Positions 33,557 through 42,335 of a DNA stretch of 64,000 nt are shown here, in pieces. Source of the stretch: Botrimarina colliarenosi (lineage in GTDB: Bacteria; Planctomycetota; Planctomycetia; Pirellulales; Lacipirellulaceae); the NCBI RefSeq assembly GCF_007859955.1, contig NZ_SJPR01000003.1:248001-312000 (forward strand), read 5' to 3'. The position numbers were made by a program, and so were the translations under genes. The notes beneath the pieces are model-generated. The model was not told the origin of the DNA, did no database searches, and saw only the letters and a list, made by a program, of their open reading frames with translations. Numbering within the stretch: the stretch's first letter is position 1; the number at the start of each line of letters is the position of its first letter.

Positions 33557-34990
33557 GTGACGCCCCCACCAACGCTCTCCACCACGTCCGGCACGCCGCG
33601 CTTGTCGCAGGCGGTCGTCGATCGCACCGATCGCATCGCGGTGATCGGCGCCGGCACATCGGGCCTCGCGATGGTCAAGAACCTGCGACAGGCCGCCTTT
33701 AAGGTCGATTGCCTCGAGCGCGAAGCCGACCTGGGCGGCAATTGGAACATCGCCTTGCCCTGCAGCCGGGTGATGGCGTCGACGCACCTGATCTCTTCGA
33801 AAGGGCAAACAGAGTACCTCGACCACCCGATGCCCGACGGCTGGCCGGAGTACCCGAGCCATCGCCTCGTGCTCGATTACCTGCGGAGCTACGTCGATCG
33901 ATTCGGTTTGGGTGAGCACCTCCAGTTCGGCGCGGGCGTCCGCCGCGTCACCCCCATGGAGGGGCCGGGCGCCGCGCGGGGGGGAGGATGGCTCGTTGAG
34001 TTGGAGTCGGGCGAGCTCCGCCGCTACGGCCGCTTGGTGATCGCCAATGGCCACAACTGGGACTTCGCCTTCCCGGCATGGAGCGGCCGCAGCGGCGAAG
34101 CCACCTTCGGCGGAGCCGAACTCCACTCGGGCGAGTACAAAACGCCCGACGCCATCGCCGGCAAGCGGGTGCTGGTGGTCGGCGGCGGCAACAGCGGCTG
34201 CGATATCGTGGTGGAGTGCTCGCAGCACGCCGCGTTGACGCGGCTCAGCCTGCGACGCGGGTACCACTTCTTGCCGAAGTTTTATCGTGGCCAGCCGATC
34301 GATGCGGTTGGCGAGCGGCTGTTGCGTTGGCGATTGCCCCTCGCCCTGCGCCGGCTGTTAGCGCTGGGCATGATCTATCTGGTGCAGGGGCCGCGCGCCG
34401 GAACGGGACTGCCGAAGCCCGACCATCGGTTGTTCGAGACCCACCCGACGATCAATTCGCAGCTGATCTACCAGCTCCGTCACGGCGACCTCGAGGTCCG
34501 GCCCGACGTTGAGCGCCTCACGGGGGCCGGCGTCCGCTACGTCGATGGCCGCGAGGAGCCTTTCGACACGATCGTCTACGCAACCGGGTATCATCTGTCG
34601 TTCCCCTTCATGGACAGCGCCACGCTCAATTGGCGCGACGGGCGGCCCGAGCTGTATCTCAACGTCTTCCATCCCGAGCGGGATGACTTGTTCGTGCTCG
34701 GGATGATCCAGCCCGACAGCGGCCAATGGGGCTTGGTCGATCGACAGGCCCGGCTGGTGACGCAGTACCTCCTCGCTAGCGAGCAAGGCGCCTCGGCGGC
34801 CCGCGCGCTGCGTGAGCGCAAGCGGAGGCCCGACCGCGACGGAGCATTCCACGACGCAGCGATCAACTATGTCGAAACGCCGCGGCACCGGTTGGAGGTC
34901 GAGCACCACCGTTACGGCAAGCGGCTCGATCGCGAGTGGCGTCGGCTCTGCCGAGGAGTGACCGACAAGGCCACGGCCGCTACAGCTTGA
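33557..34990 (+). CDS. Flavin-containing monooxygenase-type oxidoreductase
   Basis: A 477-residue FAD/NADPH enzyme of the FMO/Baeyer-Villiger group. The FAD loop is VIGAGTSGLAMVKNL (about residues 32-46); the FMO fingerprint FxGxxxHxxxY appears as ATFGGAELHSGEYK; the NADPH loop is VLVVGGGNSGCDIV; and the C-terminal ATGYHLSFPF is typical. Probably oxygenates a nitrogen, sulfur or ketone substrate. Start GTG 33557. The 3' end overlaps the convergent MBL gene by 11 bases. The substrate is not known. Confidence 0.88.
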   Translation: MTPPPTLSTTSGTPRLSQAVVDRTDRIAVIGAGTSGLAMVKNLRQAAFKVDCLEREADLGGNWNIALPCSRVMASTHLISSKGQTEYLDHPMPDGWPEYPSHRLVLDYLRSYVDRFGLGEHLQFGAGVRRVTPMEGPGAARGGGWLVELESGELRRYGRLVIANGHNWDFAFPAWSGRSGEATFGGAELHSGEYKTPDAIAGKRVLVVGGGNSGCDIVVECSQHAALTRLSLRRGYHFLPKFYRGQPIDAVGERLLRWRLPLALRRLLALGMIYLVQGPRAGTGLPKPDHRLFETHPTINSQLIYQLRHGDLEVRPDVERLTGAGVRYVDGREEPFDTIVYATGYHLSFPFMDSATLNWRDGRPELYLNVFHPERDDLFVLGMIQPDSGQWGLVDRQARLVTQYLLASEQGASAARALRERKRRPDRDGAFHDAAINYVETPRHRLEVEHHRYGKRLDREWRRLCRGVTDKATAATA

Positions 34991-35768
34991 CCAGCATTTG
35001 GTCTTCGCCATAAACCGCGTCGGCGCGGATCGCTTGGGCTTCGGCCAAGGCCCGGGCCTCGTCTTCAGCGGTCGCCCGCGGGTCGAGGTGCATCATCACC
35101 AGCCGCTTGGCGTGAGCGGCCGCGGCGGCGTGGGCGGCGTCGGCGGCGGTGCAATGGCCCGAGTCGTCGGCGAGCCGGCGTTGCGACGCATCGAAGTACG
35201 CCTCGTGCATCAGCAGATCGACGCCATGGATCCGATCGAGCGTCGCCGGCGTGACGGGGAGCGTGTCGGTGACGTACGCGAGCGACTTTCCGCGCGCCTC
35301 GACCCGCAGGCCGAGCGACCCGCCCGGATGGTCGAGCGGAAACGTCGTCACCGTCGCCCCGCCGGCGAGCGTGAGCGACCCGCCGAGCGTCTCGAAACGC
35401 GTGACAGGCGCGATGGGGAAGAGCGCGGGCGCCAGCAGATGCGCGTGGACCGCGTCGAGCGTCGCCGTCGTGGCGTGGATGACGGTCTCGATCGGCCGGC
35501 CCTCGCAGGCGAGGCCGATCAGGTAGGTGAGTCCCACAATGTGATCGAGATGGGCGTGGGTTAGCACGATGTCGAGCCGGTCCGCGCGCAAGGCGCCGGC
35601 GGCGACGCGCGCCAGCACGCGGAACGCCCCCGTGCCGGCGTCGAGCATCAGGCCGATTTCGGGCAGCAGCACGCACGCCGTCTGCCGCCTTTCCGAGGGG
35701 TGGTAGCCCCCCGATCCGAGCAACTCAACGCTCAGCGATGAGGCGCTGGTAGTGATTGGCGTGGTCAT
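34980..35768 (-). CDS. MBL-fold metallohydrolase (RNase Z-like)
   Basis: A 262-residue binuclear zinc hydrolase. THAHLDHIVGL holds the HxHxDH motif (His71, His73, Asp75, His76); later ligands are in FPLDHPGGS, AYVTDTL and MMHLDPRA. The pattern is closest to RNase Z / ElaC-like and phosphodiesterase-like MBL proteins, but the tRNA-binding exosite arm is not evident. It overlaps the FMO gene at its end and the region before the solute-binding protein at its start. Substrate uncertain. Confidence 0.85.
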   Translation of the reverse strand: MTTPITTSASSLSVELLGSGGYHPSERRQTACVLLPEIGLMLDAGTGAFRVLARVAAGALRADRLDIVLTHAHLDHIVGLTYLIGLACEGRPIETVIHATTATLDAVHAHLLAPALFPIAPVTRFETLGGSLTLAGGATVTTFPLDHPGGSLGLRVEARGKSLAYVTDTLPVTPATLDRIHGVDLLMHEAYFDASQRRLADDSGHCTAADAAHAAAAAHAKRLVMMHLDPRATAEDEARALAEAQAIRADAVYGEDQMLVKL

Positions 35769-35874
35769 GACGAGTCGCGAGGCTGGCCCGCTGGGCTCGG
35801 GGCGGGCTATGTTGGACGGTCAGGGGCGGCACGGCCGCCCGCAGGACGGTATCAAAGTCGGCGTGGAAAGATCA

Positions 35875-36927
35875 ATGAAGGCTCGCTCGCTCGCTCTGCT
35901 CACGCTGATTCTCATTGCGATCGCCTCCGGCGGCTGCGACACGCCGAAGGTCCCCAAGCAGGTGGTCGTCTACACGGCCCTCGACGAGGAATTCTCCAGG
36001 CCGATCTTCGACGCCTTCACCCGCAAGACCGGGATCGAGGTGCTGGCGAAGTTCGACACCGAGGCCACCAAGACGGTCGGCCTCGCCAGCGCCATTATGG
36101 CCGAACGCGAGCGTCCCCGTGCGGATGTCTTCTGGAACAACGAGCTGCTGCACACCCTGCGGCTGAAGCGCGAGGGGCTGCTCCGATCCCAGCCGATGGC
36201 GGCCGACAAGAACTACGACCCCGAGTACCGCTCGAAAGACCTCGATTGGCGCGGCTTCGCCGCCCGGGCGCGGGTGCTGATCGTCAACACGAACCTCGTG
36301 AAAGAGGCCCGTTGGCCGCACTCGATCGAGGACCTCACGGACCCGCAGTGGTACGACCAGGCGGGGGTCGCCAAGCCGCTGTTCGGCACCACCGCCACCC
36401 AGGCCGCCTGTCTGTTCGAGCAGTGGGGCGACGAGCGGGCTAAGAAGTTCTTCACCGGCGTGAAGAAGAACTGCCGCATCCTGTCGGGCAACAAGCGGGT
36501 CGCCCAGGAAGTGGCGCGGGGCAAGCTGGCGTTCGGCCTCACCGACACCGACGACGCGATGATTGAGCTCGAAGGGGGACAGCCCGTCACGATCATCTAT
36601 CCCGACCAGCCAAAAGAGGAAGGTCAGGAGGCGTTGGGAACGCTGTTTATCCCGAACACGATCGCCCTGGTCGAAGGCTCACCGAATCCGACCGCGGGCC
36701 ACGCCCTGGCGGAGTTCCTGCTGACGTCGCTCGTCGAGTGCCGGCTCGTGATCGGCCCTAGCGCTCAGATCCCGCTCAGCAACGAGAGCCGGTCGGACAA
36801 CGCCTGCCGTTGCCGGGTGAAGACGCCCGAAGAGGTCCAGCCGATGGCGGTCAACTGGGAAGCCGCCGCCGCCGGCTGGGACGACGCCTCGAAATGGCTT
36901 GCCGAGGAGTTCGGCGGGGCGCTATAG
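35875..36927 (+). CDS. Lipoprotein extracellular solute-binding protein (Fe3+-type)
   Basis: A 351-residue lipoprotein. Signal peptide with lipobox-like IASGGC (Cys21). The mature part is of the periplasmic binding class used for ferric iron (FutA/FbpA type): VVVYTALDEEFSRPIFDAF, ADVFWNNE, and a cluster of Tyr residues typical of iron binding. ATG 35875 starts the lipoprotein signal; upstream in-frame codons are not conserved. No permease or ATPase for it is in the window, so it is an orphan. It ends in palindrome C1. Confidence 0.85.
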   Translation: MKARSLALLTLILIAIASGGCDTPKVPKQVVVYTALDEEFSRPIFDAFTRKTGIEVLAKFDTEATKTVGLASAIMAERERPRADVFWNNELLHTLRLKREGLLRSQPMAADKNYDPEYRSKDLDWRGFAARARVLIVNTNLVKEARWPHSIEDLTDPQWYDQAGVAKPLFGTTATQAACLFEQWGDERAKKFFTGVKKNCRILSGNKRVAQEVARGKLAFGLTDTDDAMIELEGGQPVTIIYPDQPKEEGQEALGTLFIPNTIALVEGSPNPTAGHALAEFLLTSLVECRLVIGPSAQIPLSNESRSDNACRCRVKTPEEVQPMAVNWEAAAAGWDDASKWLAEEFGGAL

Positions 36928-36933
36928 AAAGGC

Positions 36934-37020
36934 TGTGGGAGGGGTTTCCTGACCCCGATTTCCGCGCCCATTCCGCAACGGCATGGAACGCGCCATCGGG
37001 GTCTGGAGACCCCTCCCACA
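36934..37020. repeat. Palindrome C1 between convergent genes
   Basis: Inverted repeat with arms TGTGGGAGGGGTTTCCTGAC and CTGGAGACCCCTCCCACA and a centre with its own weak inverted repeat (CCATTCCGCAACGGCATGG). It lies between the stop codons of two convergent genes, where a two-way terminator would be expected; no T-run. Confidence 0.88.
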
Positions 37021-37039
37021 GGAACGATTGCTTAGCTTT

Positions 37040-38425
37040 TTACAGCCCGCGGCGGTGCTTGCTGCGGCCACGGCGGCCAAAGGGCGCCGGCTTCGGCGCC
37101 TCTGGCGCGGGGGCCGCTTCCACGGGCGCTTCGACGGCCTCTTCGTTGTCACTCGCCTGCGTCCCGGCGCCGTAGAACTTCACGGCGGCAGCCGCCCGCT
37201 TCTGCGTCGGTCGGGCCGCCTCGAAGCCATCGATCTTGTCCTCGATCAACACTTTGTTGATGAGGATCTCGATCCGGGTCAGCTCGTCGCCTTCCTCACG
37301 TGTCACGAACGTGTACGCGACGCCGTCACGCCCCATCCGGCCGGTGCGGCCGACGCGGTGGACGTAGTCGTCGGACGACTGCGGGATGTCGTAGTTGATG
37401 ATGTGCGAGATGCTGCTCACGTCGATGCCGCGGCCGACGACGTCGGTCGCCACCAGCAGGGTGATCTCTTCGGCGCGGAACGCCTTCATCACCTTGTCGC
37501 GGGCGCCCTGCGGGAGGTCGCCGTGGATGCAGCCGATCCCCTTCCGCTTGCGGCTGAGCCGCTCGTGGATCTTGTCGCAGCCGCGCTTCGTGCGGCAGAA
37601 GACGATCGTCTGCGACGGCTGCTCGCGCTCGAGCAGGCGGTTGAGCAGGTCGTACTTGCGGTCGCCGTCGACGGTGAAGAAGTGCTGCTCGATCGTGTCG
37701 ACCGACTTGTTCTTCGGCGAGAAGTCGAGCATCACCGGCTCGTGCATGTAGCGCTCGGCGAGCCGCTTCACGGGCGGCGCGACCGTGGCCGACAGCAACA
37801 GCGTCTGGCGCTTGGCCGGGCACTGGCGGAGGATCTTCTCGATGTCGGGGCGGAAACCGATGTCGAGCATCCGGTCGGCCTCGTCGAGCACGACGACACG
37901 CAGCGTGCGGAGGTCGATCGTGTGCCGGCCGATGTGGTCGAGCACGCGGCCCGGGGTGCCGATCACGACGTCGGCGCCCCGTTCGAGCTTGCTGATCTGC
38001 GCCTTGATCGGCTTGCCGCCGTAGACGGCGACGCAGCGGAACTTCCGCTCGCCGGCCAGCCGCTGGAACTCGTCGGTGACCTGCACGGCGAGCTCACGCG
38101 TCGGCACCAGGACGATCGCCTGCGGGGCGGCGCCTTTGCCGCGGTCTTCCATCGTCTCGAGGATGGGGATCGCGAACGCCGCCGTCTTGCCGGTGCCGGT
38201 CCGAGCCTGGCCGAGCACGTCGTTGCCAGCGAGGGCGATCGGGATGACCCCGCCCTGAACGGGCGAAGGGGTCTCGTAGCCGATCGACTTCAGGGTCGCG
38301 AGCATCGATTCGGAGAGGCCCATCTCGTCGAATCCCACCTTCGAGGCGGAATCGTCGGCGGTGGTGGGCATCTCGGAGGTTGTTTCTACGTCGTTCTGAG
38401 GGTCTTCCAATTGAGTTGTCGCCAC
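37040..38425 (-). CDS. DEAD-box ATP-dependent RNA helicase
   Basis: A 461-residue RNA helicase. Q motif before AGNDVLG, Walker A QARTGTGKTAAF, Ia PTRELAVQ, Ib TPGRVLD, II DEAD, III SAT, and motif VI HRVGRTGR are all complete. The C-terminal tail is basic and Pro/Ala-rich (ends FGRRGRSKHRRGL), typical for RNA binding by RhlE-like enzymes. Probably acts in ribosome assembly or mRNA decay. Alone on its strand. Confidence 0.93.
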   Translation of the reverse strand: MATTQLEDPQNDVETTSEMPTTADDSASKVGFDEMGLSESMLATLKSIGYETPSPVQGGVIPIALAGNDVLGQARTGTGKTAAFAIPILETMEDRGKGAAPQAIVLVPTRELAVQVTDEFQRLAGERKFRCVAVYGGKPIKAQISKLERGADVVIGTPGRVLDHIGRHTIDLRTLRVVVLDEADRMLDIGFRPDIEKILRQCPAKRQTLLLSATVAPPVKRLAERYMHEPVMLDFSPKNKSVDTIEQHFFTVDGDRKYDLLNRLLEREQPSQTIVFCRTKRGCDKIHERLSRKRKGIGCIHGDLPQGARDKVMKAFRAEEITLLVATDVVGRGIDVSSISHIINYDIPQSSDDYVHRVGRTGRMGRDGVAYTFVTREEGDELTRIEILINKVLIEDKIDGFEAARPTQKRAAAAVKFYGAGTQASDNEEAVEAPVEAAPAPEAPKPAPFGRRGRSKHRRGL

Positions 38426-38710
38426 GGGTTCCTGCTTTGCGGGGGGTCCTTGCGCCCCGACCGACGCGCCCGGAAATGCGATCCGGGGCGGGAAATTTAG
38501 GGTCGTTGCGCGACGTCACGGGGGGAGGGTTCTGCGTCCAACCACCGCCCGGCGTCGGAGAACCGCCCCCGGCGCCAATAAGGCCCGAGCGACGTGATCC
38601 GCGAGAGCGGCAACCTACAAAACTCTAAGTGTCTTGATAGTAACCACTTGAGGCGTGCTAAGCAACGCCGGGTGGGGGTGAGTCGACGGGGAGGGGGGGC
38701 GTGTCTCTTT

Positions 38711-38810
38711 CGCAACTCCGGGGGCATGCGCCCACCGGTTCAGGCGCCGCGGCTGATGCTACGCCCTCTCGTGAGGTCTGAGCCGGTGGGCGCAAGCCCC
38801 CGGAGTTGCG
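38711..38810. repeat. Palindrome G
   Basis: Arms CGCAACTCCGGGGGCATGCG plus CCCACCGG and the complementary CCGGTGGGCGCAAGCCCC plus CGGAGTTGCG, around a GC-rich centre. A long, nearly perfect inverted repeat of a type not seen elsewhere in the window. Confidence 0.85.
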
Positions 38811-38846
38811 GAACCAACCCTCCCAACGCAAACCGTCACCCCAACG

Positions 38847-38888
38847 AAAAAAGCCGACCGAGAACCCGCGAGGGGCTCTCGGCCGGCT
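38847..38888 (-). terminator. Intrinsic terminator of the histone-like gene
   Basis: On the minus strand, stem AGCCGGCCGAGAGCCCC / GGGTTCTCGGTCGGC is followed by six T. Perfect location, about 75 bases after the stop codon. Confidence 0.85.
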
Positions 38889-38963
38889 AGTCGGATCGTC
38901 CTTGATCTCGCGCAACGCCTCCGCGCTGCGTAGACCATCAAGCTAGGACTCCGCGAAGCCGAA

Positions 38964-39230
38964 CTACTTCTTCTTCGCGGTCGTCTTCTTCGGCGAGGCC
39001 TTCTTAGCGGCCTTCTTCTTAGTCGACTTCTTGGCCGTCTTCTTCGGGGCGGCCTTCTTCACGGCCTTCTTGGTAGCGGCCTTCTTCTTGGTCGACTTCT
39101 TAGCAGCCTTCTTCTTCGGGGCGGCGGCCTTCTTAGTGGCGGCCTTCTTCTTGGTCGACTTCTTGGCGGCCTTCTTCGGCGCGGCCTTCTTGGCGACCTT
39201 CTTCTTCGCGGTTTTCTTCGGAGCAGCCAT
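38964..39230 (-). CDS. Histone H1-like Lys/Ala-rich DNA-binding protein
   Basis: An 88-residue protein made almost entirely of Lys, Ala, Thr, Pro and Ser, with repeated KKAAPKK and KKSTKKKAATKK units and no globular domain. It resembles the C-terminal tail of histone H1 and bacterial Hc1/AlgP-type proteins, which bind and compact DNA. ATG 39230 is preferred; ATG 39248 would add MELNET. A long 5' untranslated region and a strong terminator suggest a well-expressed single gene. A chromosome-organising role is inferred. Confidence 0.85.
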   Translation of the reverse strand: MAAPKKTAKKKVAKKAAPKKAAKKSTKKKAATKKAAAPKKKAAKKSTKKKAATKKAVKKAAPKKTAKKSTKKKAAKKASPKKTTAKKK

Positions 39231-39381
39231 CGTTTCGTTTAACTCCATCCCTGGCGGCGCCCAGTGGGTACTACGCCGCGCCCTCCGGGCGCGCTCTCGA
39301 ATCAATCGAGGGGGCGGCGTTTTCCGTAATAGGCGGACGTCCGTGAATTGCTTCACCACGTAGACCGCCAGGATTGCGCGC

Positions 39382-39411
39382 ATTCAAGCAATTGCCCTCG
39401 CTACCCGTCAA
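39382..39411 (-). promoter_or_regulatory. Candidate sigma-70 promoter of the histone-like gene
   Basis: On the minus strand TTGACG (39411-39406), 18-base spacer, TTGAAT (39387-39382). The -35 is good, the -10 moderate. It lies about 150 bases before the start codon. Confidence 0.3.
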
Positions 39412-39511
39412 GATGAATTGCAGCAATTCTACCAACGCGGGCGTGGCTGGCGCCGCGCGAGGGACGTGGGGCGAAGGGGGAGGGACGGGGGGATGCGCGG
39501 CGCCGCGCCGC

Positions 39512-40705
39512 CTACCGACGCGCCCATTCGACGAGCGTGTTCATCTCATCGATCAGCGCCCGCGGCGCGGCGCCGAGGGGGCTCTTGAAGAACGCCGCGA
39601 GCGCGCCGAGCGCGCCCTTCTCGCCGCGCCGCAGCGCGAGGTCCATGAGCCGCACCAAGTCGATCACCAGCGGCGCCGCCAACGCCGAGTCGCAGCCCTG
39701 CCAGGTGAACTGCATCGCCATCGGAACCCCTAGAAAACCGCGGAAATGGACGTGGTCCCACGCCGTTTTCCAGTCGCCGAGACTGTCGATCGCCTCGATC
39801 GAAACGTGGCTCTGCGGCGCGTCGCCGAGCAGCGATTCGAGCAGGCGTTCTTTGCTCTGGACCTTCGCGCGCTTGTGCTCCGGGTCGGCCAAGACGGCGC
39901 CGTCGCGGTTGCCCAAAAGGTTGTGCCCCACCCAGCTGTCGACCCGCAGCGCGCGGGCCGCAAACATCGGCGCGAGGGCCGACTTGAGGAGCGTCTCGCC
40001 GGTCTTGCCGTCGGCCCCGCAGTGCGGCAAAGCGGCGTCAAAATATTTTTCTTCGATCGCACGAAATCCAGCGCCGAGACACGGGGTGAAGTTCACCAAC
40101 GCCGCGCCGGCCTCGATCGCGCCGAGCGCGTAGAGCGAGCTCGCGCGGAGCGGACAGCGCGCCGCGTCATCGAGGGAGGCGTCGAGCGCGGCGACGTCGG
40201 TCGGCAGCGCGCCGGCGTCGACGGGCGGCTCGGTGGAACCAAGCAGCACCATCACGACGCGCTCGAGGCCCTGCGCGTCGCGAAACGCGATGAGGTCCTC
40301 CGCCACGCGCCGGACCGCCTCGCGCGGCGTCGCGCACGGGACGACCGATGCGGCGTCCGCCAGGGACTCGATCGCCGCGCCGCTGCGGACCAAGACGCCA
40401 GGGCGGATGCTAGCGTCGAGACGAGCCAGGTCGTCGGCGTAACGGTCGGCGGCGCCGATCGGGAGCACACGTCCCGCCTCGAGCTCGCGGGCCGCGTCGA
40501 GCAGCGTGCCGCCGCGGACCTCGTGCCCGCCGAGGACAATCTGGTCCCAGCCGGGGAGGTCGACTCCGGCGAACGGGGCGGTCTCGGTCGCGAGGCCGTA
40601 GGCCGGCGCGTCGCCCCGGCGGAGGGCGGCGAGGCCAACGGCGACCGTTGTCGCCACCCCGCCGCGCGCGCCAACGATCCAGAGACCCGTCTTACCGTCC
40701 GCCAT
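39512..40705 (-). CDS. Myo-inositol-1-phosphate synthase family protein
   Basis: A 397-residue NAD-dependent enzyme converting glucose-6-phosphate to inositol-1-phosphate. NAD loop GLWIVGARGGVATTVAVGL (residues 7-25), LVNFTPCLG, DGKTGETLLKSALAPMF with the active-site Lys region, and SWVGHNLLGNRDG all match the INO1 family. The C-terminal region with HFRGFLGVPMAMQFTWQG is also typical. Slightly short, as in bacterial forms. The product could feed inositol lipids or solutes. Confidence 0.88.
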   Translation of the reverse strand: MADGKTGLWIVGARGGVATTVAVGLAALRRGDAPAYGLATETAPFAGVDLPGWDQIVLGGHEVRGGTLLDAARELEAGRVLPIGAADRYADDLARLDASIRPGVLVRSGAAIESLADAASVVPCATPREAVRRVAEDLIAFRDAQGLERVVMVLLGSTEPPVDAGALPTDVAALDASLDDAARCPLRASSLYALGAIEAGAALVNFTPCLGAGFRAIEEKYFDAALPHCGADGKTGETLLKSALAPMFAARALRVDSWVGHNLLGNRDGAVLADPEHKRAKVQSKERLLESLLGDAPQSHVSIEAIDSLGDWKTAWDHVHFRGFLGVPMAMQFTWQGCDSALAAPLVIDLVRLMDLALRRGEKGALGALAAFFKSPLGAAPRALIDEMNTLVEWARR

Positions 40706-40729
40706 CGCCGCTCCAGAAACTTCATGAGG

Positions 40730-40837
40730 GAACCACAGATGAACACAGATTAACGCGGATGAAGGCCGGCTGGTTAGCGATACGGCTTTTCCTCCGACTC
40801 CTCTTATCGGTGTCTATCCGTGTTCATCCGTGGTTCC
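40730..40837. repeat. Palindrome E2
   Basis: Arms GAACCACAGATGAACACAGA and CTATCCGTGTTCATCCGTGG around an unrelated centre. Same family as E1 at 21617. Lies between inositol-phosphate synthase and the aminotransferase, which are divergent. Confidence 0.88.
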
Positions 40838-40953
40838 AATCCTTTGCCGCTACCGACGAACCGGCCGTGGAATTAGAGTGTCAGGTTTCCCGGCCGCAGC
40901 GCCGAGCCAGCCCTCCGGCGTCCCCCTCCGTACCGTCCTTTCCTGCTCCCGCC

Positions 40954-42144
40954 ATGTTCGAGTCAATCGAAGCCGCTCCCGTCGACCCCATCCTTGGCCT
41001 CACCGACGCCTACAAGGCGGAGACGCGGCCCGGCAAGATCAACCTCGGGGTGGGCGTCTACCAGGACGAGGACGGTGTCACCCCGGTCCTGCCGTCGGTG
41101 GTCGAGGCGACCCGGCGGGTCACCGCCAGCGAGAAGACCAAATCCTACCTCCCGATCCCCGGCGCCCCCGAGTACGGCGCCGCGGTTCAGCTCTTGATGC
41201 TTGGCGGCGGGCACGAGGTCTTGATCTCCGACCGGGCGAGCACGTCGCACACCCCCGGCGGGACGGGCGCCCTGCGGGTCGTCGGCGATTTTCTGAAGCA
41301 GAACCTGCCCGGCGCCACGCTTTGGATGACCGACCCGACCTGGGCCAACCATCCGGCGATCTTCGCCGCGGCGGGCGTCAAGACGGGCGTGCTGCCGTAC
41401 TTCGACGCCGCGGCCAACGGCCTGGCGTTCGAAGCGTTCCTCACCGCCCTCAAAAAGCTGCCCGCCGGCGACGCCGTCTTGCTGCATGGCTGCTGCCATA
41501 ACCCGACGGGAATCGACCCAACGCTGGAGCAGTGGCGCCAGATCGCCGCGGTGCTGGCCGATCGTGGCGTGCTGCCGGTGCTCGACTTCGCCTACCAAGG
41601 GTTTGGCGATGGCGTCGAAGAGGACGCGGCCGGGCTGCGTGAGTTCTGTACCCCCGGCGCCGAGTTGATCATCTGCAGCTCGTTCTCGAAGAATTTTGGC
41701 CTGTACCGCGAGCGCGTCGGCGCTGTGACGTTCGTCTCGCAGGACGCCGAACGCCGCGCGGTCGTGCAGAGCCAAGTGAATCGCGTCATCCGCACGATCT
41801 ACTCGAACCCGCCGGCGCACGGCGCCGCGCTGGTGACGACGATCCTCGCCGACGCCGACCTCAAGAAGCAGTGGCTCGGCGAACTGGAGCACATGCGCAA
41901 CCGCATCAATGGCATGCGGACGCTGCTGGTGGAGAAACTGGCAGAGCACGGCGCTGCGGGGGACTACTCGTTCATCCAGCAGCAACGCGGCATGTTCTCG
42001 TTTAGCGGTCTGACGAAGGAGCAGGTCGCCAAGCTCCGCGAAAACGACGCGATCTACCTGGTCGGCTCGGGCCGCATCAACGTCGCCGGCATCACGCCGA
42101 CGAACGTCGACGCCCTGGCGAAGGCGATCGTCGCGGTCCTCTGA
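40954..42144 (+). CDS. Aromatic amino acid / aspartate aminotransferase (class I)
   Basis: A 396-residue PLP enzyme. Class I beta features: INLGVGVYQDEDGVTPVLPS, HGCCHNPTGIDPT, DFAYQGFGDGVEEDA, SSFSKNFGLYRERVG (PLP Lys at about residue 245) and SGRINVAGIT. This is the AspC/TyrB type of proteobacteria. ATG 40954 fits the conserved N-terminus FESIEAAPVDPILGL. Transfers amino groups between glutamate and oxaloacetate or aromatic keto acids; it could close the methionine salvage pathway, but that is speculation. Confidence 0.92.
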   Translation: MFESIEAAPVDPILGLTDAYKAETRPGKINLGVGVYQDEDGVTPVLPSVVEATRRVTASEKTKSYLPIPGAPEYGAAVQLLMLGGGHEVLISDRASTSHTPGGTGALRVVGDFLKQNLPGATLWMTDPTWANHPAIFAAAGVKTGVLPYFDAAANGLAFEAFLTALKKLPAGDAVLLHGCCHNPTGIDPTLEQWRQIAAVLADRGVLPVLDFAYQGFGDGVEEDAAGLREFCTPGAELIICSSFSKNFGLYRERVGAVTFVSQDAERRAVVQSQVNRVIRTIYSNPPAHGAALVTTILADADLKKQWLGELEHMRNRINGMRTLLVEKLAEHGAAGDYSFIQQQRGMFSFSGLTKEQVAKLRENDAIYLVGSGRINVAGITPTNVDALAKAIVAVL

Positions 42145-42167
42145 AGAAAAAGCGCTAGCGCGCGTCA

Positions 42168-42278
42168 CCCCCTCCCTTTCAGGGAGGGGGTAGGGGAGGG
42201 TCGGGGCGATCAGGACAAGAGAACGCTCCTGTGCTGAACGGTGTAACCCTCCCCTAACCCCTCCCTTTCAGGGAGGGG
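42168..42278. repeat. Palindromic repeat family A, copy 4
   Basis: Left arm CCCCTCCCTTTCAGGGAGGG plus GGTAGGGGAGGG, right arm CCCTCCCCTAACCCCTCCC plus TTTCAGGGAGGGG; each arm end is itself a hairpin. Lies between the convergent aminotransferase and ABC permease genes. Confidence 0.9.
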
Positions 42279-42335
42279 AAAAGTCTTGAGCCGTCGGCGC
42301 TAGCCGCGGGCGAACCCGCCGGTGGAGTCGATTAC

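Larger units (their letters stand above)
38426..38963. other. Noncoding stretch with palindrome G and a terminator
   Basis: About 540 bases upstream of the DEAD-box gene and downstream of the histone-like gene. It holds palindrome G (38711-38810) and the terminator at 38847-38888. The helicase promoter should lie in 38426-38700, but no clear -35/-10 pair stands out, and no credible short gene was seen. Confidence 0.5.
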
